A stretch of 24,386 nucleotides of DNA, taken from assembly GCF_963678635.1 (NCBI RefSeq), contig NW_026970978.1:1-24386 (forward strand), in the 5' to 3' direction. Both the position numbers and the translations under genes were made by a program. Numbering within the stretch: the first letter of the stretch is position 1; each line of letters starts with the position of its first letter. This DNA comes from Symsagittifera roscoffensis (Eukaryota > Xenacoelomorpha > Acoela > Convolutidae). Positions 1 to 9,950 of the stretch are shown piece by piece. The notes under the pieces are model-generated. The model did no database searches. It was given only the letters and a program-made list of their open reading frames with translations, and was not told the origin of the DNA.

Positions 1-230
1 CATATCTTTTAATTGTTGCAAAAAAGATAAAAGATAGCGAGCGACGCAAGCTGTTCGATTACTTTCACTGTATTCTTTCAACTTGTTTGACTGTTAAGAA
101 ACGTCTTCGTGCTTATGGTTGAGCTAATATCTTGATTTTGCATGCTGCTTTTTTTAATCTTGCTTTTTTTTTTCGTGGGCTTAAGCAACAGATTTCTACA
201 TATTTGATTTTGTAGTTTTCAGAGTACGAC

Positions 231-468
231 TTTAGCCAACTCAAAGATACACCGGATAAGGATAAATCAGAAGCTGAAAAATATTAATGAATTTAAAATG
301 TAAGATTACCTTTGCTAAAATTGACTTCAAATGATACAAAACGATAATTGTCTAAGTCGTTTTGTATCATTTTAAGTCAGTTTTAGCAAAGGTAATCTTT
401 CAAGTAATTTCCCAAAAAATTTTCTGCTTCTGATTTATCGTTGCTTGGTGTATCTTTTAGCTAAAATT
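231..468. repeat. Foldback (MITE-like) inverted repeat
   Basis: Two arms of roughly 110 bp face each other around a 14-nt loop (344-357). The inner 42 bp of each arm (302-343 and 358-399) pair with only two mismatches. The match continues outward with more differences, through a shared aaagatacacc segment (242-252 on the left, its complement at about 451-463 on the right) and a shared ataaatcagaagc segment. The ends are near tttagcc and its complement. No ORF lies inside, and I see no clear target-site duplication. The structure is that of a small non-autonomous foldback or palindromic MITE. Confidence 0.75.
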
Positions 469-728
469 TTTGAGTGAAAATCAAATTCATGAGAGAAATG
501 AATGCTTGTTGAATAAAACACATAATTCATCAGATTTGTTGGATCGCAAAAACTTCGGATGAAAACTTAGATTCTTTTGCTAATACAGAGCAGCCCGCAC
601 AGAAGTTCCATGCATTCAAATCCTTTGCACATCAATTCTAATCGATTATGTTTCAGTTTTATAGATAAAGACAATGAAACTCCATTTTAATCGTTTTTTT
701 CCTCACTTTATCAAGATGCAAATTCAAT
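469..728. other. Left host flank, no gene seen
   Basis: AT-rich sequence with no supported coding region. Positions 651-728 are repeated almost exactly (one difference in 78) at 1981-2058. Both copies end in caat immediately before an LTR. The stretch 1-230 upstream of the foldback is likewise without recognisable genes. Confidence 0.6.
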
Positions 729-1032
729 TGAGTTATGTATGGATTCTATCCTAATACCTATCCTAATACCTATCCTAATCTTACTCTTATATCTCAGAGT
801 CTCAATAGATCTAGTGTACACCGGTTTGCGCGAGTTAGTTCCAGAATAAGAACAACTATATTCTAAGTTAAATTCAAATTGTTCTGGTGTTGAAACTACA
901 AGTAGTTTTAACACATTACAAATAAATAGGTTGTTAGTTTGATGGAGTATGGTTGGTTAGTATTTAATATTTTATAGAGATAAAATATCAAAATAATAAC
1001 TAATGATAAATACTAGTTTAGATCTGATTCCA
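729..1032 (-). repeat. LTR, duplicated and internally deleted copy
   Basis: Homologous to the LTR at 2059-2437 but shorter (304 bp). A segment of about 75 bp present in the other two LTRs (the part with ctatactcatagagtaatt to ttcgtgcaacttcttag) is missing. In its place is a triplicated ctatcctaatac-type motif (746-779). The low-coordinate end (tgagttatg) and the high-coordinate end (gattcca) match the full LTRs. TATAAAA is kept on the minus strand at 970-976. Confidence 0.8.
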
Positions 1033-1824
1033 CCCATACGGGGCTTCGAGAGTTTTAGATTTTCAATGTTCTATTGTAGTGTAGGATGGATGATGGTGTT
1101 TTTCTTTAGAGGTTGCAAGCATATTATTTTTTTTTGATTTGGAAGAAGAGATGTTATCACGATAGTTTTGGGAGATTGTATTAAGGTTTCTGATCGGTTG
1201 TGATGAGTGTTGATCTGGTTGATTTTAAAAGAATAGCAAAATTGTTATTCTACCTTGCTATTCTCAATCTCGTTCGGATGTGGCATGTAGTTCAACTTTG
1301 GATGAAGTACCTGGTGACTTGGATCTGTACGTATACTTGAACATCGAGATGGCCATTGTTCTGTTGCAATGGGTTTCCTTTGCTGTGATGCCAAGTCGTA
1401 CCTTAAATTCGTTGAGTGTAGTGATTGTAGGCAGATTGTAGTCAGGTGGGTTCGCCATTCCGTAGTTGGAGTGTGATTGAGTTGTCAAGTTCCTTGCTGC
1501 TCGTCTTTGTGCTGTATTTTATCTATATATTGCATTGTATTATTTACAGATATAAATCTTTGTTATTCTTGTTTTTTAGTCATGATCTTGTGTTAGTTTT
1601 TATCGCAAAAGCGTTACTATTTAGTTCAGTTATTTTTAAGAGCTACTCACACTTGAGTATCTCTCGTCAAAAATATAGTCGTGTGTGTCACAAAGCGCGG
1701 ATGTAGCACGGTGGGTGAGGCCGGCTATAGAGCATGCTCAGGACGTCCACTTCGGGTGGGTTAGGCCAGAAGTGAGGGTATAATTTTATGCTCTCTTTTT
1801 TGGAGGGTCCTGTTTTAGTTCAAC

Positions 1825-1970
1825 TTTTCGTGCTTTTTTCATTACTTAAGTTTTCTTTTGTTGTCTTAGCTACGTCTTTTATTACTTAAATTTTCTTTTG
1901 TTGTCTTAGTTATGTCTTTTCGTGCTTTTTTTTATTACTTAAGTTTTCTTTTGTTGTCTTAGTTATGTCT
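1825..1970. repeat. Minisatellite, about 3 copies of a 40-53 bp unit
   Basis: Three tandem copies of a unit containing attacttaagttttctttt followed by gttgtcttag. The middle copy is shorter because it lacks the ttcgtgcttttt lead. The homologous place in the second Y block (about 3212-3260) has a single unit, so the expansion is specific to this copy. Confidence 0.7.
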
Positions 1971-2054
1971 ATGTTATGTGTTTCAGTTTTATAGATAAAG
2001 ACAATGAAACTCCATTTTAATCGTTTTTTTTCTCACTTTATCAAGATGCAAATT

Positions 2055-2058
2055 CAAT
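2055..2058. repeat. Target-site duplication, left
   Basis: caat directly abuts the low-coordinate end of the 3' LTR. The same four bases lie directly outside the 5' LTR at 18338-18341. Four-base duplications fit retroviruses and some Ty3/Gypsy-type elements. Confidence 0.65.
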
Positions 2059-2437
2059 TGAGTTATGTATGGATTACTATACTCATAGAGTAATTTCAGA
2101 TAAGGTACACCGTCTGCTCGTCACGCTGTCTTTTTTTCGGCCGGATAGATTCGTGCAACTTCTTAGTATAATACCAATCTTAATCTTACTCTTATATCCC
2201 CTAGTCTCAATAGATCTAGTGTACACCGGTTTACGCGAGTTAGTTCCAGAATGAGAACAACTGTTTTCCAAGTTAAATTCAAATTGTTCTGGTGTTGAAA
2301 CTACAATTAGTTTCAACACTTTAGAAATAAATAGGTGGTTAGTTTGATGGAGTATGATTGTTTAGTTTTTAATATTTTATAGAGATAAAATATCAAAATA
2401 ATAAACAATGATAAATACTAGTTTAGATCTGATTCCA
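2059..2437 (-). repeat. 3' LTR
   Basis: This 379-bp repeat matches 17960-18337 from tgagtt at the low end to ttcca at the high end. Homology to the 5' LTR stops exactly at both edges. On the minus strand it starts TGGAATC and ends AACTCA. TATAAAA lies at 2375-2381 (minus). The sequence just upstream on the minus strand (ggatggg) is only weakly purine-rich, so the polypurine tract is poor or decayed. Confidence 0.85.
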
Positions 2438-3824
2438 CCCATCCGGGGCTTAGAGAGTTTTAGATTTTCAATGTTCTATTGTAGTGTAGGATGGGTGATG
2501 GTGTTTTTCTTTAGAGGTTGCAAGAAAATTATTTTTTTTTGGATTTGGAAGAAGAGATGTTATCACGATAGTTTCGGGAGTTTGTATTAAGATTTCTGAT
2601 CGGTTGTGAGGAGTGTTGATCTGGTTGATTTTAGAGAATAGGAAAATTGCTTTTCTACATTGCTATTCTCAACCTCGTTCGGATGTGGCATGTAGTTCAA
2701 CTTTGGATGAAGTACCTGGTTACTTGGATCTGTACGAATACTTGAACATCGAGATGGCCATTGTTCTGTTGCATTGGGTTTCCTTTGCTGTGATGCCAAG
2801 TCGTACTTTAAATTCGTTGAGTGTAGTGATTGTAGGCAGCATGTCAGGTGGGTTTGCCATTCCGTAGTTGGAGTGTGATTGGGTTGTCAAGTTCCTTGCT
2901 GCTCGTCGTTGTGCTGTATTTTATCTATATATTGCATTGTATTATTTACATATATAAATTTTTGTTATTCTTGTTTTTTAGTCATGATCTTGTGTTAGTT
3001 TCTATTTAGTTCAGTTATTTTTAAGAGCTACTCACACTTGAAAATCTTTCGTCAAAAATAGAGTCGTGTGTGTCACAAAGCGCGGATGTAGCACGGTGGG
3101 TGAGGCCGGCTATAGAGCATGCTCAGGACGTCCTCTTTGGGTGGGCTAGGCCAGAAGTGAGGGTATAATTTCATGCTCTCTTTTTTGGAGGGTCCTGTTT
3201 TAGTTCAACTTTTCGTGCTTTTTTTATTATTTAAGTTTTCTTTTGTTGTCTTAGTTATGTCTTTTTCTCAAAATACAAATTGTTTGTTTTGGGTTTGTCT
3301 TTTTACTTTTTAGTGTTCTGTTTTTTTGTGTTCAGATTTAAAAGTAGTCTTCAAAAGAAAAATTTATCCAATTCTAAGCTGGTGTTAACCCAGTTTGGGA
3401 ACCGTGGGTTTTCTTTTCTTAGTCATGCTGTAAGGTTGTGGTTTTTTGTGTTTAGTAAGCTTGCGTTAGTTAGTTTGAATTATTATATAATTCCTTTCCA
3501 ACCAGGTTAAAGGAAAATTTGAAACAAGTCCATTAATTTAAGTTTCCAACAATTTAAGTTCATTAATTTAAACAATTCTTCGTGGGGAATCTGTGCGGTT
3601 GTGGGTAGAATTTGTGGGCGAATGAATATAAAAGAAGCGTCTTTGAAAAATTTAGTACTGCTGTTTGCAATTTATGGACAATTTTTATTAAGTTACAATT
3701 TTAAATTTATGAGGTTTACTGCTTGATTTGGGGGTTGAAATTATTAATTTATTTTCAATTGTATGGAGATTTACTGCATTGGGAAAAAAAATTACATATT
3801 AATTTATTGCTTTGTACGGGAGAA
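2438..3824 (-). other. 3' internal block Y, copy 1 (no clear gene)
   Basis: This block lies between ORF X and the 3' LTR in minus-strand order. From 2746 it is homologous to 10391 onward, and it is also copied at 1033-1980. Short ORFs occur on both strands, but none keeps the same frame cleanly in all copies, so I treat it as 3' untranslated or decayed sequence. It contains a short GC-rich island (about 3068-3186) that ends in a T run. Confidence 0.55.
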
Positions 3825-5028
3825 TTTTACTGCTCAATAATTGAAATTGGTTGATGAAAATTTATGAATCTAGAAAAAATTTTCTGTTTTTTATTTTGCT
3901 TTTTGTTTTGTAGATGATTGAAGATCGTGCCTATGAAGAAAAAAGAAAGTATTTATGAAGAATAGTTAGTCTTGTTCGAATTTATTAGAAAATTATTTAA
4001 CTCGTATTGCATAATCTTCGGTGAAGAATCTATGGGGAAAAAGTCGTGGATATGTCTGATGAGGTTACTAATTTAGCTAGCAAACGAATGAGTGTTTAGT
4101 TTGAAGAAGTGGCCAAAGCAATTCGAGTGCTTTAATGATGTTGTGCTCTTCAGTGCTAGGTGATAGTTCAAACGGTGTGTTTTGAATATGGTTTTAGAGT
4201 TTATGATTATAGCGAGTGTTATATATGAATTCTAGGATTGGGACTTCAACGGGCTGGAGGAAATCGTGTGGGACGATTAGTGGGCGGGATTCGTCTTCGT
4301 TTAAGAGTTTGGTTAGGGGACAGAAGATATACATCTGAGTGATGGGATCGTAAATTCGGAGGGTGCCTTGTAAGTTAGTGTCTTTATTACAATAGGTGAC
4401 GTTAAGAAAAAATGGTGAGGTGCATTTAGAGTTAATGTATTGATATCTATGGTGAGGTTGTCCTGTTGGTGTACTGAGAGTTGATGGTGTTGAATGAACT
4501 GGTAAAAAATGTACGTGTGTGTTTGTTTAGTTCGTAACATGACATCGTGTGAACACTGCAAATTATGTTCTTTGGGTGTGAGGGTTAATGAAAGGTTAAT
4601 GAAAAGTGGTTAAATTTGTTAAAGTATGAATCATAAGCATGATTATCACGGAGTGCTGCTGAAATGACGTTGTTGTATTTTTTTATTTAAGGTGTTGAGG
4701 TTGAAAGTGTATGGAGTTTTGATGAAAAATTTTTTCTGTTAGTTGGGGGTTAGCAAATGGGTCGTTGTTTAGAAAGATGTCTCAGTTAGGTCGTATGATG
4801 TTATGATCGTAATAATCGATAGAATATTCATTAGTTTTGGGTGCGGTGAATTTGATGAGTGATTGTCTGTGTCCTTTCTGTGTTATTTGTTTTGGGGTTA
4901 GTGCTGTTGTTAGAAGGTAGAGTTGGGTGCTGCATACTTCGTTATCATGAGGGTTGTTAGATAGTGGTAGTGTTAGTGGATTAGTAAAGTGATAGAATGA
5001 TTTCCATGAAATTGTAGGGTGTAATACG
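3814..5028. repeat. 1.2-kb tandem duplication within ORF X, unit 1
   Basis: 3814-5028 repeats as 5025-6227. The joint at 5025-5028 is tacg, which is also present at both source breakpoints (3814-3817 and 6224-6227). The joint is therefore a four-base microhomology. Unit 1 duplicates only the C-terminal part of ORF X and the sequence downstream of it. Confidence 0.8.
3953..5028 (-). pseudogene. ORF X, truncated copy 0 (C-terminal part)
   Basis: Homologous to the C-terminal two thirds of ORF X copies 1 and 2. It starts abruptly at the duplication joint (5028) without an initiation region and ends at the same TAA (3953-3955) as the other copies. It carries several lesions. An in-frame stop replaces the Gly of the RPNGDIF stretch found in copy 1. 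TAA follows a conserved NHKL tetrapeptide near 4200, and a base is missing near 4039. Its first 132 bases (5028 to 4897) are identical to copy 1, whereas the next part (about 4890-4740) is closer to copy 2. Function unknown. Confidence 0.65.
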
Positions 5029-5162
5029 GGAGAATTTTACTGCTTAATAATTGAAATTGGTCAATAAAAATTGTTGAGTTTAGAAAAAGTTTCCCAATTT
5101 TTATTTCGCTTTTTGTTTTGTAGATGGTTGAAGATCGTGCGTATGAAGAAAAAAGAAAACAT

Positions 5163-6925
5163 TTATGAAGAATGGTTAGCTTTGTTCGAATTTGTTAGTA
5201 AATTATTTAATTCATATTACCTAATTGTCGGTGAAGAATCCATGGGGAAAAACGTCGTGGGTATGTCTGATGAGGTTATTAATTTAGCTAGCAAACGAAT
5301 GATGTGTTTAGTTTTAAGAAGCGGTCAAAGCAATTCGAGTTCTATAATGATGTTGTGCTCTTCACTGGTAGGTGATAGTTCAAACGGTGTGTTTTGAATA
5401 TGGTTATAGAGTTTATGATAATAGCGAGTGTTATTTATGAATTTTAGTATTGGGACTTAAACGGACTGGAAGAATTCGTGTGGGATGATTAGTGGGCGGG
5501 ATTCGTCTACGTTTAAGAATTTGGTTAGGGGACAGAAGATATACATCTGAGTGATGGGATCGTAATGTCGGAGGGTGCCTTGTAAGTTAGTCTCTTTATT
5601 ACAATAGGTGACGTTAAGAAAAAATGGTGGGGTGTATTTAGAGTTATGGTATTGATATCTATGGTGAGTTTGTCCTGCTGGTGTATTGAGAGTTAATGGT
5701 GTTGAATGAACTGGTAGTAAGTGTACTTGTGTGTTTGTTTAGTTCGTAATATGACATCGTGTGAACAGTGCAAATCACGTTCTTCGGATGTGAGGAAATG
5801 AAAGCTTAATGAAAAGTGGTTCAATTTGTTAAAGTAAGCATGAACATCACGGAGTGCTGCTGAAATGACGTTGTCGTATTTTTTTATTTAAGGTGATGAG
5901 GGTGAAAGTGTTTGGGGTTTTGAAGAAAAATTTTTCTGTTGGTTGGGGGTTAGCAAATGGGTCATTGTTTAGAAAGATGTCTCCGTTTGGTCGTATGATG
6001 TTATGAACGTAATAATCGATAGAATATTCATTAGTTTGTGTGCGGTGAATTTGATGAGTGATTGTCTGTATCCTATCTGTGTGAATTGTTTTGGTGTTAG
6101 TGCTGTTGTTAGAAGGTAGAGTTGGGTGCTGCATACTTCGTTATCATGAGGGTTGTTAGATAGTGGTAGTGTTAGTGGATTAGTAAAGTGATAGAATGAT
6201 TTCCATGAAATTGTAGGGTGTAATACGTGCTCGTTTACATAATTGGGTCTCTCTTCATTGGGATCTGAATGGAAGTATGTGTATTGTGGGAAAAGGGTTA
6301 GACATATTTGGAGAAATTCTTTGGTGTCAGTGTGAAGTGGATGATTGACAAATGTTCCTGGGTTGGATGTGAATGGAGTATTTGGGATTTTTCTTTTTAA
6401 GGTTCGGTAAGCTCTGGTTGTATTGGAGGATGGGGTTGATGACTTAGATGATATTATAGATTTTGAGAGTTGGTGAATAGTTAGTGTTTGAGTGTGTTGT
6501 AATTGTTGTTGCAGTGTGATGAAGTTATCAAGCTCGTGTGATATTTGCGTGTTTTCTAAGTCGTTGTTATCGGATGGTTCACTGGTTAGAAGGGAATATA
6601 TAAGTAACACATTTGAAATAGGAGAGGGAGGGGAAGGGAGTTCAATTTTGACTTGGGAATGAATAGGTTGGAAGGGAGATTGGGAAATTGTAGATGGGCT
6701 GGGCTGAGAGTTGGTAAATTCGTCGGTTGTTTCGGAGTTATGGAATTGGGAGATAGTGATATATACTGTTGTGTTGGAGTTAGTGTCTGATTCCATGCTG
6801 GATGAAGTGTTATGATGAGGTGATTGAGGTGAGGGGAAAGCTAAAAGAGGGATGATGGGAAGGTTGTTCTGGAGGTTGGCTGGGTGGGAAATTGATCCAT
6901 AGAGGGATCCAATTTGGCTGCTCAT
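5163..6925 (-). pseudogene. ORF X, copy 1: env-proximal accessory ORF of unknown family
   Basis: I do not recognise this protein. The longest frame runs from ATG 6925-6923 to 5969 (318 codons). Homology to the other copies continues in shifted frames to a shared TAA at 5165-5163, implying an ancestral protein of about 580 residues. Residues 1-170 are Ser/Thr/Pro/Asn-rich. Residues 131-157 are Gln/Leu-rich and probably helical. A basic patch RAYRTLKRK lies at 171-179, and a denser, conserved part with aromatic residues begins near 190. There is no signal peptide or membrane segment. The start is chosen because the ATG overlaps the env stop as ATGA (6922-6925). A small deletion near 6040 shifts the frame, and another stop lies in the C-terminal part. 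An accessory or regulatory role is inferred from position only. Confidence 0.7.
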
Positions 6926-9821
6926 CGTGGGCTAAAAAGATGGTTGTTCAGAGAACGAAAGTTAGTGGTATGTGGTTGTTCTATAATTTTTTCGTATGTA
7001 TCTTCTATACTGGGTTGTTGGGTTATTATGTGTTGAATCGGGCTTTGTTGATATTTAGACCTCGAAGTTATGAGATCGGTTAGGGCTATATTTCAGAAAA
7101 TTCGCGGTACCAATGATAAGGGATGATTATGGTTTATGTTTTCTAATTGTGGCTGTAGGCGTTGAATTCGTATTGTTTCGTGATTCGTCATGTGTGTTAG
7201 GTGTTGTTGATAGCTTGGTATTGTTTTCTTTTATTTGAGCGTCTAAAAGTATTTTATTGATTGATGTAGAAAAAATTCCAAAAAATCCTGCGAACAGTAT
7301 GAGTGCTACGCTTGTTTAATTGTTAACTTGTGTGTGTATTACGCATGTATTGTAGATTCCTTTTAAGAGAGAGAAAAGAAATCCAAGAAAGTTAAATATT
7401 GCGTATAATATAGTCAGTCTTTCGATGTAGTAAGGCCATCCTAGAAAAGCAAGGAGTTCGTTTTTCAAATTTACAAAACTAAAAATATTTTTTGGTGATA
7501 TATCTTGTGGTCTGTGGAATGTAATCTTTTATGTCTTTAAAATATTCGCTTTAGTCTTGTGCGTATATGTCTGAAAAGCCTGCTGTTTCTGAAAGTTTGC
7601 GTAGATTTTAATCAATGGATTGTCGTTGTATTGTGTCCATTTTTGTGAGTAATTCCTGAAATTGTTGCGTACGGATGTGATGTTGAATGTCGGATTTAGA
7701 GTATATGCCGATTGATTGTAAATCGATATTGGGGTTGCGGGCAATAGCTCTACTGCTTTCTGGTGAGAACTTTTTGAGTGATTGCATAAGTGTAAGATAT
7801 GGCGTGAGAAGATAGTATTTATCTTCGTCAGGATTTAATTGTACTGCAATGTGGCTATTTTCTGATCCATATGGGACTGCTGTATCCCAAAAATAAGTTC
7901 TTCGGGAGAGTGTATCAACAAAATGTACTTTGATTTTGTAGAATATTGGGATTCTTTTATATAAAGGTGATATTTTTTTGGTACACAATATGTTTCCTTC
8001 GTAGTCAATAAAATTTGATCTGTTACCTGACAATAAATATCCTGCATAAGGGAATTTAAGTACTACTAGTGCAAGTGATTGTAAATTTTGTATGCGTTCA
8101 AGTGAAAGATTTCTTGAAAGTTTTTCTTATTGTATAGTCTAATCTCATGTCTAAGTGTATGTCATAGTGAATTGCGCCAAAATCAGTGTTGTTCATGAGT
8201 GATAGTTCTTGTAAATGTGTACTGTTTCTGTCTTGTGGTTTTAATTTTCCATCAACTCTTCCTGTGTTTTTTAGAAATTGTACTGGGACATATGAGTTTT
8301 CGTCAGTGGTTGAGTGAGATGTAGCCATTGGATGTATATTTAATTTTCCTGTATTCATGTCAAAACCTTCTTCGTTTTCGACAAGAATTTCTGAGTATTG
8401 TGTTTTGTAAAGTGGTTTGGTGTATTTACATGCAAGTTCCGTTTCGGGATATAGTTGAAAACGTGTCAATTTGATTTCTAGTTTATGAATTTTTCTAAAT
8501 CTGTAATTACTATGTCTGAGTTGATCAGTTTTTACTTCTTCAAATGGTATTGATTCAATAAAATATTTTTGATGAAATTTTATCATTCTAGCGTGTGTTT
8601 TTGCTTCTTGAAATGTGGTACAGGTGTCTTCGGGGAACCAAACAGTTGTTGCTTGTATAGTGGGATCGCAGTATCCTTGGTCGTTTTCGCAAGGGAGTCT
8701 GATTCCTTGATAAATTATAGTGTCACCTTTTAAATCAAGTGTTAGTTGTACTTTTCCAAATTGTATTTTCCGATCAAAAAACATTATTTCTTGGTATCCT
8801 TTATTTTTTGTGTCGGCTTTACAATTTGAGGGGTTGTTTATTCCAATGCGTGGTATCCAATTTTTATCATGGAGATCGTATGTTAATCTTGCATGTGCTT
8901 CGTGGAAGGGAAAATTGTCATCTAGTTTTATATGACCTTGGTATATTTCAAGTTCGGCGTGATGTGCGGAATCTGGAAAAACTTGAAATTTTACCAATTT
9001 TCCGGTTGTGCCTTTGTTTGATGTGATTTTTAAGCGTTTAAAATCGTTTTTACAATCGTCCGGGCTGAAGTGTAAAAATCTTTTGATGTTACTTTGGTAG
9101 AAGGATTCATGATCTAGTCTGTTTTTGTTTCCGGTTGAAACTTGGGAACAATGTACTTTCTTTTCGGAAAAAGTCGCTGTGAATTTATATCCTGTTAGCG
9201 TTGTAGCTCGTGCTTTTGAGTAAAGTGTTGCTGGTTCTGCATCGGCTGATTCTGAATGGGCTGGTTCTGCATGGGCTGATTTTTGTTGGAACCAAGAATT
9301 CCTCAGATACAGCTCAAAATTATCACTAATGCTAAAATCATTCTTAAAAATTATTGAATACAGATTGAGACACTATTTTTGAATACATATTCATTCAGAA
9401 ACATATAACGCTGAAATTGGTGAAAACAGAGTTAGCCTTAAAGTATTTTTCAATTTGATTGATTATTTATTTCGAAAAGATGACAGCTGAATGAGTTAAG
9501 AGACCTCAGGCCTGCGCTATAAAATAAAATTACGACATTCAAGTAGAGTTTTCAAACAAAAATTTCTGAATACGTTAATAGAACAATTTTACTATGTTTC
9601 TGCAAATGCTTGTCTTTTCGGTTGGTTGTGGTTCTGATTCGCATTGAGTGACTTGGTTGTTTTGCATATTTGTGTGATGTTTTTTGTTCATTTTCTTCAC
9701 AGTCATAGGGTGTGACTAGTGAATCCTGGGGTCCTGTTCGGGGGGAAGGATTGTTATGATCGGGTTTTGAGAGATTGGAAAATAGAAGAGTCTGAAAAAC
9801 TAGTATCTTTAGAAGATACAT
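6922..9821 (-). pseudogene. env: Env-like glycoprotein, copy 1 (most complete, frameshifted)
   Basis: Likely a retroelement envelope glycoprotein that would act at the membrane in entry. An ATG at 9821-9819 opens a hydrophobic signal-peptide-like start (MYLLKILVFQTLLFSNL), soon followed by a YDC motif. After a broken stretch (9552-9372) a 425-codon frame is open down to 8098. It has a Cys cluster with GYCDP and WFPEDTC near 8615-8690. A second frame (about 8112-7608) holds YEGN, SRRTYFWDT, LTPY and GIYSK motifs typical of invertebrate retroelement Env ectodomains. A hydrophobic transmembrane-like segment lies at about 7352-7417, and a polar tail is open to TGA 6924-6922. The frame breaks near 8100 and 7610 are shared with copy 2. 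The fusion-protein class is not assigned. Env identity is by motif memory and layout. Confidence 0.75.
9229..9283 (-). repeat. Short in-frame repeat in Env N-terminal part
   Basis: ctggttctgcat occurs twice, 30 bp apart, within alternating ggctgatt and gaatggg blocks. On the minus strand it encodes an Ala/Glu/Ser/Pro-rich low-complexity stretch (SAHAEPAHSESADAEPA). Confidence 0.6.
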
Positions 9822-9950
9822 GTGTATGATAGTCCTGAAAAAGGATTATAAAAATAATATATCCAATTGTCTTTTTTTGTGTATCTATCGTATTTGTAGA
9901 TGATTTCTGTTGTTATGAAGGGTGGAGGTAAATATTGAGCTGTTATATTC

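Larger units (their letters stand above)
651..1980. repeat. Tandem duplication of element edge, copy 1
   Basis: This 1330-bp unit contains 78 bp of host flank (651-728), an LTR (729-1032) and the 3' internal block Y (1033-1980). The same order recurs from 1981 (flank 1981-2058, LTR 2059-2437, block Y onward to about 3254). Because host flank is inside the repeat, the duplication must have happened after insertion. The copies differ by about 5-6% in LTR and Y, so the event is old. The unit is joined to the next one near a short ttatg shared by both breakpoints. Confidence 0.75.

Noticed and set aside
1695-1790. tRNA gene or tRNA-derived SINE
   Set aside because: An A-box-like motif and some stem-like pairs exist, but there is no B box (GGTTCGANTCC), and no cloverleaf with normal loop sizes could be drawn.
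3280-3510. Plus-strand hydrophobic ORF, with a related ORF at 10860-11135
   Set aside because: Open in two copies but with many amino-acid replacements, T-rich composition and opposite to the element's coding strand. No motif.
5071-5397. Plus-strand ORF of 108 codons (also 11557-11826), preceded by a splice-acceptor-like ttttgttttgtag
   Set aside because: It lies antisense to the C-terminal part of ORF X. The third copy (3900-4190) has a frameshift, and differences between copies are not biased to plus-strand synonymous sites. Best read as a shadow.
7608-8047. Two overlapping minus ORFs (7608-8033 and 7835-8047) as separate genes
   Set aside because: The first is the continuation of env in another frame. 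The second is a shadow in a third frame.
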